Positions 23,640-34,436 of a stretch of 64,000 nucleotides of DNA are shown piece after piece. This DNA comes from Gnetum montanum (taxonomy: Eukaryota; Streptophyta; Gnetopsida; Gnetales; Gnetaceae). Each line of letters begins with the position of its first letter. Positions within the stretch are counted from its first letter, which is position 1. Both the position numbers and the translations under genes were made by a program. Below the pieces are notes generated by a model that did not search any database, had not been told where the DNA came from, and saw only the letters and a program-made list of their open reading frames with translations. The stretch covers positions 585,258-649,257 of the forward strand of contig MNCI01016492.1 in assembly GCA_015680685.1 (NCBI GenBank), written 5' to 3'.

Positions 23640-24347
23640 TTAGAGAGAAAAAGGACCATCCCGAGAGTCGTCCCTCTCCATCCTGAGTTGCCTACGAAAG
23701 CCCTTAATAAAGGACTCTGCCTTCTCATATAATTCCTCCTTTTCCATTTCTAGTGCTCTGCGAGGAACCACCACTGCATTTTCTACTTCTTGATCTGCAA
23801 CCCCGCATATCTTGAATACGTCCGTATTACTACTCTCTCTAAATGTGGACACGCACGTCTTTGTAGATTGATTGCAGCAAACGGCAGACAGCTTCCTCGA
23901 AGTGGAGGACCTGCTAATCTTCATGGGCTTGGATTCTGAGCTGCTCTTCTTGCTGAAGCTTGGCTTTTTAATTTCCCCTTCATAAACAGATGATGAAAAA
24001 GGTAAATTTGAGAAATTGGCATTCATTTGTTGCAGCTGGGGTTGTCCTTGCACTACATATGAATATGAGTTGGTGTCAATTAAGTCAGGAAAGGAGTGGA
24101 TCAGATCAGTACGTGGCCCTGACTTGAGACAAATTGTAACAATTACAATGTTCATAACAACATAAGCAGTTGTTTTGCTCATGGAGCCTCTCAATCTCAT
24201 GGTAACATCCATGTTTCCAAAGATGATCCAAGACACTGCACATAATGAAAAACTCAGCACTGCAATTGCCAGTAACCAGAACCATATTTTGGTATTTTTC
24301 TCAGTTAAGCATGTATGGCTACTGCAATTGCTAAAACTTGCAGTCAT
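23640..24347 (-). CDS. DUF4408/DUF761-type small membrane protein
   Basis: An intact 235-residue, intronless reading frame, the only convincing host gene here. Two hydrophobic segments (residues about 21-44, IWFWLLAIAVLSFSLC..., and about 59-75, TTAYVVMNIVIVTICLK) fit the N-terminal DUF4408 layout of plant proteins. A serine- and lysine-rich middle follows (about 130-165). The last 32 residues, including EELYEKAESFIKGFRRQLRM, match the pattern of the DUF761 (cotton-fibre-type) C-terminus: (E/D)..A..FI..F...(L/M)R.(E/Q). The biochemical role of this family is not established. The start is taken at the ATG at 24345-24347, with A at -3; the frame stays open further upstream to 24434, but only from a TTG. 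A TTTAAA-like TATA element lies about 160 bases upstream, near 24510. Family identity is inferred from pattern memory, not from a search. Confidence 0.75.
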   Translation of the reverse strand: MTASFSNCSSHTCLTEKNTKIWFWLLAIAVLSFSLCAVSWIIFGNMDVTMRLRGSMSKTTAYVVMNIVIVTICLKSGPRTDLIHSFPDLIDTNSYSYVVQGQPQLQQMNANFSNLPFSSSVYEGEIKKPSFSKKSSSESKPMKISRSSTSRKLSAVCCNQSTKTCVSTFRESSNTDVFKICGVADQEVENAVVVPRRALEMEKEELYEKAESFIKGFRRQLRMERDDSRDGPFSL

Positions 24348-25300
24348 GATTTCTCTTGACAGCAAAAACGACCAGGAGCAACAAAGATAGATAGATAAAT
24401 AACGCAACAAAGCCAAAAACCCAAGACAAGGCAACCAGGCTCAACAGAAATCTATAGCAACTCTAGGAAGAAATTTTGTGTAGAAATTCATGAGGCTGCC
24501 TGTGAATTTAAAGGCAGGAAATCCAACTCCTTGACGCTCTTTAGTTTGCTTTTGACCGTGAGCAGTGACCTGACTTCTTAAGTCTTGCTGGTGGGTCAGG
24601 TGGGCTCCAACAGCATTCAAAAGTCCAAAATGGTTAGCTAATTATGGGGAACCCCCTCCACTTGCATTATTAGATAATCCCTTGTGGCAACTGGAATTTG
24701 GGACATACAAAAATATTTTATACATCCCTCAAGGTGGGCATCATTTACAATATGTTCATAAATTAATAGAAAATTTATTTTTCTGCGGTAAAGTGTAGAA
24801 TCGAATGGACAGAGTCAGACTCTTAGTTTCTAATCACATTTTAAAACAATAGAAATCAAGAACACTTTTCATAAGATACAATCAAATCATACAAAACCCA
24901 ATTTATCATTTAGAAACTGCAGGTCTTACTTTTACTCATTTTCTTGTTGGATTGCATCCAAAAAAAAGGTGTGGGACAGCACCACCGTTGCCGTAACTTG
25001 ATCATCTGCTTATATTCGGACGTGCGACCACAAACTTTTTGCCACTGTTCAAGGATACTGGTTGTCCTCTCACAGCGGTCAGGTCGGTAGACACTGTCCT
25101 TTGCATTTCATCTGTTCTTGTTGTGGGGTCCGTTTCACACATTCAACCATCCAGAGATAAGGTTGGGTTCCATTGGAGCATGGTTCTTGCACATGCACTG
25201 CAAATTTGCATGACAAATGTCGGGGAAAAGAATTACAGTCAAATGTCGGGGTGTGCCGCAGTGTAGGCAAGTGTATCAAATATGGATAACGACTAACGTG
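24348..25300. other. Upstream flank of the host gene, no gene seen
   Basis: Unique, moderately GC-balanced sequence that would hold the promoter of the minus-strand gene. A minus-strand CTTTAAATTC near 24506-24515 could act as a TATA element. The overlapping open frames at 25039-25279 on both strands are short and resemble nothing known. Confidence 0.4.
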
Positions 25301-25499
25301 TTTGATGGAATTGTAACTATCTCATTGTGAGTTTCACATGACCTCAACGACGTAACCATGACAACTTAACCATGATTTTCTAATACCAATATAGGAAACA
25401 TAAAGTGTTAATATGCGAAACCTTTTTTTAATTTTTATAAATTGTACTTATTTAGTAGTATATGTTTAACAATTATTTAAGTTTTTTTCTCAATAACAT

Positions 25500-25765
25500 A
25501 TTACTTTATTAGTAAGACTCTTGATTTGAGACCTTCAAGTTGTCACTTTGATCAATTGTTTGAGTTTCATCTCACCGTACAACTATTTCCTTTATTTTTT
25601 TTCTTTTTTGAGTGTTATAATAAATTATATTTACACTATTGTTCCTTTACATGCATAAGAATTGTGATTATGTCATATTACTAATGAGGTCCTAGTCTAG
25701 TAGTAAGACTCTTCTCCAAGTTATAGTTTTGATTTTGGTTAGTACTAAGTTATAAGTTCTAATTG
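25500..25765 (+). repeat. Two degenerate tRNA-like (SINE) heads
   Basis: 'tagtaagactcttgatttgagaccttcaag' near 25511 and 'tagtctagtagtaagactcttctccaag' near 25692 share a core. The second contains TAGTCTAGTAG, a perfect A-box match (TRGYNNARNNG). The first is followed by 'tttgatcaattg', near the B-box pattern. Bodies and tails are not recognisable, so these are at best eroded SINE copies. Confidence 0.3.
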
Positions 25766-28700
25766 GAACATATATATTGTGGGTAAATATTATTAAATAA
25801 AATGTTTTAGGTTGCAAAAATTATGTTACATTTTATTTATGCATGATTTATAGCTATGTTCTAAATTTTGAAATATACAATAGCCTTGTAAGGATTTATC
25901 TTGGTATCATAGATCTTGGATAAGTCATGGTGCAAGGGGTTACATTGGTTAAGGTTATATATTCTAATGTTGAATAAGTATTGGTTGAGGCTTTCCTATT
26001 TTAGAAATCATGGTTTGGTGTATGGTTCTATGTAATGGTTGTTGTCCCTAAAAATGTGAAAGATTATGTAAGAAGCATGCCAACCCCTAGATTAAACCTA
26101 GGACTTTTATGTAGGAAAGACTCCCTTCATGATTCCTAAAAATAAAATAAACACAAGTTAGAAAAGATGGAGTTTTCCTTTAATTTATTTTTTAAAGTGA
26201 TGTGTTTTAGAAATAGTAAACCACATATTAAGTCCTAGACCCAAGCATATAGTCTTGGCACTATAAATCCTTCACCTTGATCAATCATCTTGCCTTATCC
26301 ATAGATCTTTACATGGACATTAGAATGGAGGATGTTGGATCATTAAAAATTAGTAATAAGAAAAACAAATTCAAAGTACATAATATGCTTACATTCATAA
26401 GTAGAGAACATAGAAAACAACATGAAAAGAAAATTTTTTCAAAATTTAGGAATATATACCAAATTCTATAACATTACAATTGATGCCTTGAAAAATCAAA
26501 AGAGGAAACTTAATGATTAGTAAGAAGGATAGTCTAAATCCTAACAACATTTAGATCACTTTCAACATCCAAATTTAAACTAGTAAAAGGATTTAAGACA
26601 GTAGTAGAAAGCTTTGGTGAAATACCAATATTTATAAAAAAAGGAAGGTTCAATATAAAATAGTGACATATATTATCCATCATGATTAACCTTACATCAA
26701 GAATCTTTGCAATTTTCAATAACTTACTTGTTAGGAATCGTTTTCATCTTTGAGTTGATAGTTTTTTTATCAAATACAGAAAATTTTATCTTACAAATTA
26801 TCTATCTAGACTTATTAGTACTTCATGTAGTAAAAGTAAAAATGTTCATAGAAGATTTTACCTTCTCTTTTTTTTTTATTATTATCATTTGATCATCCTT
26901 TTCATTTACATTAACTTGATTTTTCATACCTTTAAATTCAGATTTTGTTTTTAATTTTTAACTTAACACATTTTCTCTTTTCCTCAATATCTCTTTTTTT
27001 AAGTAGAAAAGTACAAACATTAAACAAATATCATTCGCAATGTCAAAAATTAGAAGAATTAGACAAATTATTATCAAACCTCCAATATAGAACTAGGAAT
27101 GAAGTATGAAAGGATAAATTTGCAAAGGAAGGACATGAAGACAAAGTTAAATTACAAGGATTTAAATAGGAAATATTTGGGTTTAATGTATTTTTAATAT
27201 GTTCTAATGTGCTATAATTTAAAAAACTTATAAATTTGACAAAAAAAAAAACCCCAAAGAGTTTTAAAGTGGATATTACCATTAGTGTAAGCTATTACTT
27301 GAAACTCTTGTATAATATAGAAAAGAAAAACTATAAAATAAAATAATATACTAAAATATGAGAATATAATTTTAAATATTCTTTGTTAATAGATCTCACA
27401 TAAAAGTTAAGGATCATATTATAAGATATGAAATCCTACTTCAAATCCAAATAAGGAAACTAATGCAATATTACATATCTCAATTTGTTAATTCTAAATG
27501 GAGAATTAGCTAAATTTCATTAGAATTCCTGGAACCTATAGCTCCATTATTTCATAAAAAAAATTCATAAAGAGAAGAATTAGCATAAGACTAAGTAGGG
27601 CTAATATTATATATATTTCCTAGGTGATCTATCAATAAGTGTCATGAAGCAAGGGTGAATTGAGTGGGGTACACATCCTCCATAAAAAAGTGTTAGGAGT
27701 GAGCAATAATCTAAAGCAAGAAACATAATCAAATCAATAAACACATCACAAATATATAACTAAACAAATATTTCTCACCATCACCATCACAACAATAAAG
27801 TAAAATTAGTTCCTTCGCTTAATTTGAAATGTGAACTATATTTAATTTTTCATCATTTTAACTTATTACTTTATCCTTGGTTCCAAAGTTCCACATTCAT
27901 TTATTTGAATGTGTCTAAAGATCCTGTACTACATTTTCAAATTTATCTAATTCTAGCAAATGAGAGCCTAGCTAATCTACTATTAACCCTCTGGATGTCA
28001 AAATTAGGATGTAGGAACTCAACCAATTCACTATTGAAGGAGCTATGAATAGATTAGATTCTTTCCTTACTTGGGATGGGGTCCTCAGTAAAGGCTACTT
28101 AATAAGTGAGGCTAAATCAATGTACATCCTAGGTTATCCCATTAGCCAACTAGTACTCTCCCTTGTATTAACTCCACTACATATAACTAACAATAATTCT
28201 TCTTTTTATCTCAATCAACATAACAAATAGTTGATCCTAATGTGGTGGTGGAAAAATATACATTCACTTCATATTTGACATTTTCTTTTTATTCATTTAT
28301 TTTTTTAAATATGTAACAATTTACTTTATATTTACTCAGTCATTTATTTCCTTATGAAGATTATTCTTTTAGCTTGCAAGGTTACTTTTGAAAATTTGTA
28401 TGACAATCTCTTAGTGTTGGGATAATTTTCAAAGGAAAAATAAATTGATATATAGCCAGAAAATAAATTTTGAACATAATTTTATTTTCAAAGATGAACA
28501 ATCTATTTTCTCTCTCTTTATGTCTCTTTCTATTGTTTTGTAAAACAAAATATCATTAATGTCATAATGTGAATGTATACATAAGGGCCAAAACTCCAAG
28601 TAATACTTCTAGAACATTTTTGCAAAATTAATATAAATTTACTTTGATTATAGTGGATCCTACATAAAACAATTAAAGATGATATTAAGAAACTATAAAT

Positions 28701-29850
28701 CAACAAAGTTCTTGATCTCCATAGAGATGAATGATGAAAAAATAACTCATGTAGTGAACCCTAATTTTTTGAGACTAAAGCTAAGATGATGATGATGGTG
28801 ATGATAATGGGATCTATCTAATACTAAGAAAAGCTAATTTACCATTCAAAATTGTTAAATGGTCGATTTAACCCTAGTTTTCACTAAACATGAATTAAGA
28901 GGCAATGCTAAACTAAATACCAATTAACACAAATATTTCTATCCCCTAATTATTTAGAAATGATAATTAATTTCCATCAATCATTTTGAGAAAATGCTAT
29001 TCGACTCCTACATGTTCTATTGAGTAATACATGTTTTACATCCTTACTATATTTTTCATCTTATTTATTCTCAAGAGCCTAATCTATTATTTGGAATCAT
29101 TAAATTGTCAAATCTACCTTGTTATGAGTATTCATATTTTATGAGGCATCTTGATATGAATTGCAAAGTAACTAGATTACATAAAAATAAACTTCCACAA
29201 ATTAAATATTCATTATGTTTTTAATTAATTTAAATGATTGCCAAAGTTAGAAAATATTTGTAATATAAGTTCTACATGTTTTCTTATATGATATTGATAC
29301 CAATATGTTGCAAATATTCTATAAGCTAGCTACATTAGCTTCAATCTACCTTATCAATGTTTAACATTAATAATGTTATATCTTTACAAACTTTACCTTG
29401 CTCGCTTTTCCTAGCTTTTCCTTGTTGAATCTTGCTTTGCTTCCTAACACATCACCATCTTATTCTTCTATCTTCTCTCATAGCTTCTTCTACATGTCTT
29501 GATGGAAAAAATGATAGTGGAAAGCTTAAGGACGAGTTGGCTTTTATAGGGAAGAATCCTAGGTTGTTGTTTTAAGAAGTTTCATGACTAATTTGATTTT
29601 GATGTGAGACTTTCACTTGAATGTGTTTTTGATTTCATCTAACTTTCATGTTTAATTCTAATGTTGGCATGAAACTTTATGTTACACAAAGAGAGATGAG
29701 GCAAAAAATTTTGAATGGATAATCAATGTGAGTGTGAGACTTATGGTAGGTTTCCTAATTTTGATTCCAAAGTCTTATCCCAAATGATCAAGTTTCTAAA
29801 AGATACCAATCGCATGCTTAATAATTAACTCAACTTTATCTACTAAAGGA
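25766..29850. other. AT-rich intergenic DNA, no gene seen
   Basis: Strongly AT-rich with many homopolymer runs. The open frames (26277-26471, 26534-26892, 27043-27282, 27824-28230) are short, low-complexity and unlike any family I recognise. An imperfect GAT repeat lies near 28785-28808. No LTR ends or retroelement motifs were found. Confidence 0.5.
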
Positions 29851-29990
29851 GGTGTTGGAACCTAAAATAATTGAAACTTAGATACACCTCAAGATTTATA
29901 GAATTTTATAAGTCAGTGCTACCTAGTAGAATTGAACCTATGACCTAGAATTACTAGGCCAAGACCCATACTACTAGGCTAACACCTTAT
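29850..29990 (-). mobile_element. tRNA-derived SINE, minus strand
   Basis: On the minus strand, TAGCCTAGTAG (29971-29981) fits the Pol III A-box consensus TRGYNNARNNG exactly, and GTTCAATTC (29929-29937) fits the B-box GWTCRANNC exactly. They are about 33 bases apart, as in a tRNA gene. The tRNA-like part is not cloverleaf-perfect, and an unrelated AT-rich body follows, ending near 'ggttccaacacctcc'. That is the layout of a plant SINE. No second copy lies in the window to fix the ends. Confidence 0.55.
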
Positions 29991-30199
29991 TGTTAAACTT
30001 TATTTATTAAGACTAGTAATGTCATATAACTACCTAAAATTTTTTCATAAAATAAAAACAATTACGTAAAATAAAATCTATTATACACTTTCACCAACCT
30101 ATTTACCTAATCATAAACAATTAGGTACTAGCCTATTAGAAAAACTCAAAGAAATAGTACTCTTACATTTCTTGTTTCTAATTTTTAAGACAATAAAAA

Positions 30200-31400
30200 A
30201 TTTAGAATTTCATGTTTCTAATTTTTTCCAATTTATAAATATATTTTTATCCTTTATTTATTCATAATTTCTTATAAAAGCTATCCAAGGCTATATATTT
30301 GTCTTTGACTACTAATGTTTTTGCTTCTATTTTTACCATGTTGTATAATAATATATTTTCTTAGTTTCTAGTTTGCTACCATGCCTTAAAGCATTTTCTT
30401 GTTTTGGATAATATGTTGCACTTCATTTCTTTACCATCATGTTTCCTTTGAGATGTGTTTTTTTGCCTTTTTTTTTAGCAAAAATGCTCTTTCTAATTTT
30501 GTAAATGCAATGTTCCATTTGATCTCAAGTTAAATTGTTAGAGCAGTTTTAATTCTACTTGCATTCTTGAAGTAATTATTCTTTGAATAAGATCATGTTG
30601 TCTTTCTTTAATTTCCATCATTTTATGCATTTAGTCCTTTTTATCATGCTACCTTTGAAGTCTTTTATAGCTAAGTCTAGGACCATTAGTTGATGCTAAG
30701 ATGTAAAGCACTCTTCAAGTATAACCTTAAAGTCTTTGCACATGGCCTAGTCTCTTTTGTATAGCAAGAAATAATTGATTTCTGTTTTATCCATGCCACT
30801 CTTATATGTAATTAAATGTTTTGTTCTCTTTTGAAAATAGGTATTTACAATTGTAAGGTCATAGAAATTTGTGAATTGCAAGACCAAATCTTCCATATTA
30901 TTACACTCTTCAAATCCATTTCCTACATAAATCTTATCATTTCCAATTTTATAGATTGAAGATAACTATTAAAATCCTCTAGAATAAATATGCTTTCTTA
31001 CTAAGGAATTTATTGAAGCTCAAAATCCAAAGAATTCCAAAAATCTTTCTTGATGAAGTTTTCTAGGCCAATTTTTTGAAGCATAAACACTGATGATGTT
31101 AATGATCTCATTCCCAAGGACAAATGTGATGTTGATAATTCAAGCACCATGAAGGCAAACTTATATCGCTTTATATTTAAAATATTTTTTAATGGTAATA
31201 AACACTCCATTTTAGTAATTTTCTTTTCTTAAGTAGAAGAGTTTGTAATTATCACCTAAATCTTTATCTTTCTCTCTTTTCCATCTTATTTCTTAGAGGA
31301 ACATAATGTTGATTCTTCATCTTTTCATGATGTTGATAGTTTAAGAGGTCTTTTTATTGAGAGTATCAATGTTCTTAGTTTTGATCTAAACTTACTTCTT
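30200..31400 (-). pseudogene. LINE ORF2 endonuclease pseudogene
   Basis: On the minus strand, in several frames, the pieces of an APE-type (EEP) endonuclease of a non-LTR retrotransposon appear in order: RRINIMFL, a stop, EIRWKREK near 31300 (catalytic Glu of the Q-E motif kept); ENYNGV-like and EIINIISVYASKNW near 31100; EDFNS near 30980 (the GDFN motif with G changed to E); YKSGMDKTEIDYFLLYKR near 30780; then EECFTS, a stop, HQLMVLDLAIKD near 30690, with the catalytic His kept. The region between endonuclease and RT continues to about 30200; no RT domain was found. The phrases resemble the endonuclease often annotated as 'craniofacial development protein 2-like' in plants, which is usually LINE-derived. 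Confidence 0.65.
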
Positions 31401-31926
31401 TACCCATATTCATTCTTGATGTGGAAATCCTTATCTACATTTCATAACATTTGGGTGATGATGTTGGGCATCATTTTTAGAGAACATCCTAGAAGGTACT
31501 TGTTGATTTTTTATAGTAACTAGGTCTTGTGACTATTATGCATTGCATATGGGAAGTGCCCTAGCATTTATAAAATTTGAAAAAGAACTCATTCATGAGA
31601 AATGAAACCATTGTAAAAGTAAATCCTAGTCTAGCCTAAGGCAATGAATGTCCAATCCCAATTTAAAACACACAACGTGAATGCCCGTATCCAATACTAG
31701 GATTAGTAGTGCTACTTAGATTACCAAGAGAATATGTGTTTATGCTAGAAATTTTTTGCACTTATTTTGCTAAGTCATTATTACATGTGATAAGGAAAAC
31801 ATTATCCTAAATGGATTTAAAAATTAAATTATTGTTAAAGATAAATTTTAGATTATGTCAAAGTGTTACAATGGAGTAAAATAGTCTTCATCTTTATTGT
31901 TGTTATATAATATGTCCAAGTATAAG

Positions 31927-32500
31927 TGTGACATTCCATTTTCAGATGTCATAGTAAACATTAAATATATTTTATAATAGACATTATGCATAAGAAGAAA
32001 ATATACCAAATGTAAAATACATGTAACATTCGACATTATGCATAAAGGAAATAATAGGGAAAGTGTAGGAAGGAAAAGAAAAGAAAGCTTTATTGATAAG
32101 GAATGGAGTCTTGAAATCATCCACTAAGAGTGTTCATTGGGGTTTTATTCCTTTAGCATATATCCCTTAGAAGTAATCCAACACTGCCACCACCGTTAGG
32201 CCTATTACCAGTGAGAAGAGATGGCTAGTCCACTTCCTGTCTCGCTTCACTAAGCTCTAGTGACTTTCCTGTATCAGCTCTACCACTCCATGTTGGGATG
32301 ACCTCTAAGCCTAGGTATAAATTCCTTAGGTCAAGCCTCTAAAGGTTTCTTCAAGGGACATGTCCATTATTACAATGTACTCTTTCAGGTCTCAATTACA
32401 ACTGCCCTTTTAAGTCTTTTTATGATAACAATAATCACTTGTTATGAAGAGACACCATCTTTGTTAAGCAATAGCATCATTTGGAAATGGGGATGTGACA
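31927..32500 (-). repeat. Chromovirus-like LTR, copy 1
   Basis: A 574-bp repeat closely matching 45008-45582 along its length; both include 'acactgccaccac', 'ttaggccta' and 'gttatgaaga'. On the minus strand it starts TGTCACATCCCC and ends ...GGAATGTCACA, typical TG...CA ends of a chromovirus LTR. The flanks ATAAG (left) and ATAAA (right) differ at one base, which would suit a solo LTR. Alternatively it is the 3' LTR of an element whose 5' LTR is 45008-45582 and which hosts element B. Confidence 0.65.
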
Positions 32501-33562
32501 ATAAATCACTTAAATAGGGACTTTAGAAAAGTACTTCACAAAGGATGCAAGCATTGGTCAAAAATTCTAAGTTCTATGAAAACAAACTATAAGTGCTTTA
32601 CTATGCTATTGATCAAATAGTATCAAAAGTGTAGTTGGTATGTGAAATTATATAGGCATTTATTATAACTACATCAACATTGATGCATTAATGTAGTGGA
32701 TCCTATGTTGATGTCAATGTATTAATGTTGATGCATCAATATAGCCAATAGAAAGATGACTCATCATACCTCCATGATTGACTAAGAAATTATTCTTGAG
32801 TTAATAAAATTACAATAGAGTTTATTATAGAATGTGGGGTTGATTCGACTAACTAGTGTATTGTATAAAAAAAAATTATTCTAGTGGGTTTTATAAATTG
32901 GTAAATCAAAAAATTTTGATACATTATCCTTACAAAATATATATATCATAAAAAATGATAAAAGTATATTCCTTATGATGTATCTAGTAGCGATAGCTCC
33001 TATGGTAACTCCTCATGTCTTAGTGTGAGTTGTGGTTACCTTGCTACTACTTTAAGCTGGAATGCATTAATTAATATCTTTATTTTCTCTTCCTTAGTTT
33101 TTGGATTATGAATTCTTCAAGAAAGTTTACCTAAGTTTTTTATTATAGAAACCTCCCAAGAACATGAAAAATTTCTACATTGGCAATTTGTAATTTTTGT
33201 CATGCTTTCCTATGAATCTTATGCTCATTTTCATACAATGGATATGAGTTGATCATTTTCTTTTTCAACTTTGTTCTTAGTCTACCAATAGTAAGCATAG
33301 CTAGATTTTTATAACAAAGCTTCATGATATATTCTATTTACAACTCCTTTATCTAGACTTTATCTTAATTATATGCATTCACCTTAGAGCTACCAAATGA
33401 CTTGGCTTATCTTTGTCCTTAGCTTTGTCCTACTTAGTTCATGTAGCGATTCTTAGGTTTTTTATATTTCAAGGATTTATTCATCCAAGTGGTAATTTTT
33501 ATGTTCAATTATTTCTTAGGGGCTTATGTCACATTCATAGAGAGGCCTCTATTTTTAGCAAT
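32501..33562 (-). other. Possible Athila-type 3' end remnant
   Basis: Near 32757-32815 the sequence 'actcatcatacctccatgattga' followed by a 'ttcttgag' stretch resembles the LTR/polypurine junction of B at 34416-34450 (minus strand). To its left (32680-32763) are short repeats around 'ttgatgcatcaat'. The rest has no gene. It may be the eroded 3' end of another Athila-type copy; the match is about 50 bases long and weak beyond that. Confidence 0.3.
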
Positions 33563-34424
33563 TGATGAGCAGCGAGGTACTCATATGCTCAACCATACGA
33601 ATATGAGTGTTTCATGCACAATTCAGTTGAATTCTAAGGACTAAGTGCTTATGTGCCCTTGTGGAACAAGGATAGGCTGGTTGATCATTGTCTTTCCAAA
33701 CTTAATTGTATGTCATAATTGTATGGTTAAGTAAGCTTGAGGCATATGATTTTTATAGCTTTTATGTTTTTATGGCCTATGCTAGTAGGGAAGGAGAGAG
33801 GTAACTAAGTGACTAATTTAACTTAACTACTCATTAACTAAGTTCTAACTAATCATAACACCAGCATTTGTTCCCACTTGCCATACACATCCTGAACTAG
33901 TGCAACATTGCTGGGATTACCAAATGCGAATGGTTACTAGGTTACCATGCATTACATGCATGCTTGAAGTGGTCATGCTTGTGTAATTTAAAGATTTGCT
34001 TAATTGATAAAAATGAATTGTTGTGCTAATAACATAAATGTAAAGTGCATAAAATAAAATAAAAAAAATTAAATGCGTAAGAAAATAAAATAAAAGAAAT
34101 GTGTAAGAAAACAATTCTCAACTATTGCAAGGATGAATCAAAGAGCTTGTCTTTATCGCCAACACAATGGTGTGCTCAAGTATATCAATGGTTGAAGAAA
34201 GATCCACCCACATGTAGACCTCCTACTGTGGGCACTTGGAAAATACTCTAACTTTCAAATAGACTACAAGAGTTTCACTACTTGACTGCTAAAAGACTTC
34301 TTCCCAATTGTGCACCTGGGCACTGTATTTATAGGCTTGGGAGAAACTACTTTAATAATTAGAGTAATCGCTCTAATAATTAGAATAACTGCTAGAGTAA
34401 TCACTAGAGTAACTACTCTCATCA
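33563..34424 (-). repeat. 3' LTR of element B
   Basis: 862 bp; reads TGATGAGAG... to ...GCTGCTCATCA on the minus strand. It matches 42754-43584 over its whole length, apart from one additional U3 repeat unit of about 21 bases near 34360-34385. A minus-strand TATA box lies at 34326-34333. Confidence 0.85.
34326..34333 (-). promoter_or_regulatory. TATA box in 3' LTR of B
   Basis: TATAAATA on the minus strand, followed by a conserved 'cagtgcccaggtgcac' stretch that also follows the TATA box in the 5' LTR. Confidence 0.55.
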
Positions 34425-34436
34425 TACCCCCATGAC
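34425..34436 (-). promoter_or_regulatory. Polypurine tract of element B
   Basis: On the minus strand 'gtcatgggggta' abuts the LTR start. The same 'catgggggta' precedes the 3' LTRs of A (1501-1509) and C (61767-61775). Confidence 0.65.

Noticed and set aside
23640-24434. A longer 264-residue version of the host gene starting at 24434.
   Set aside because: The codon at 24432-24434 is TTG. The first ATG in frame is at 24345-24347, with good context, so the shorter protein is preferred.
25079-25279. Open frames on both strands upstream of the host gene.
   Set aside because: Short, with no family resemblance. Opposite-strand frames of similar size in the same place suggest chance.
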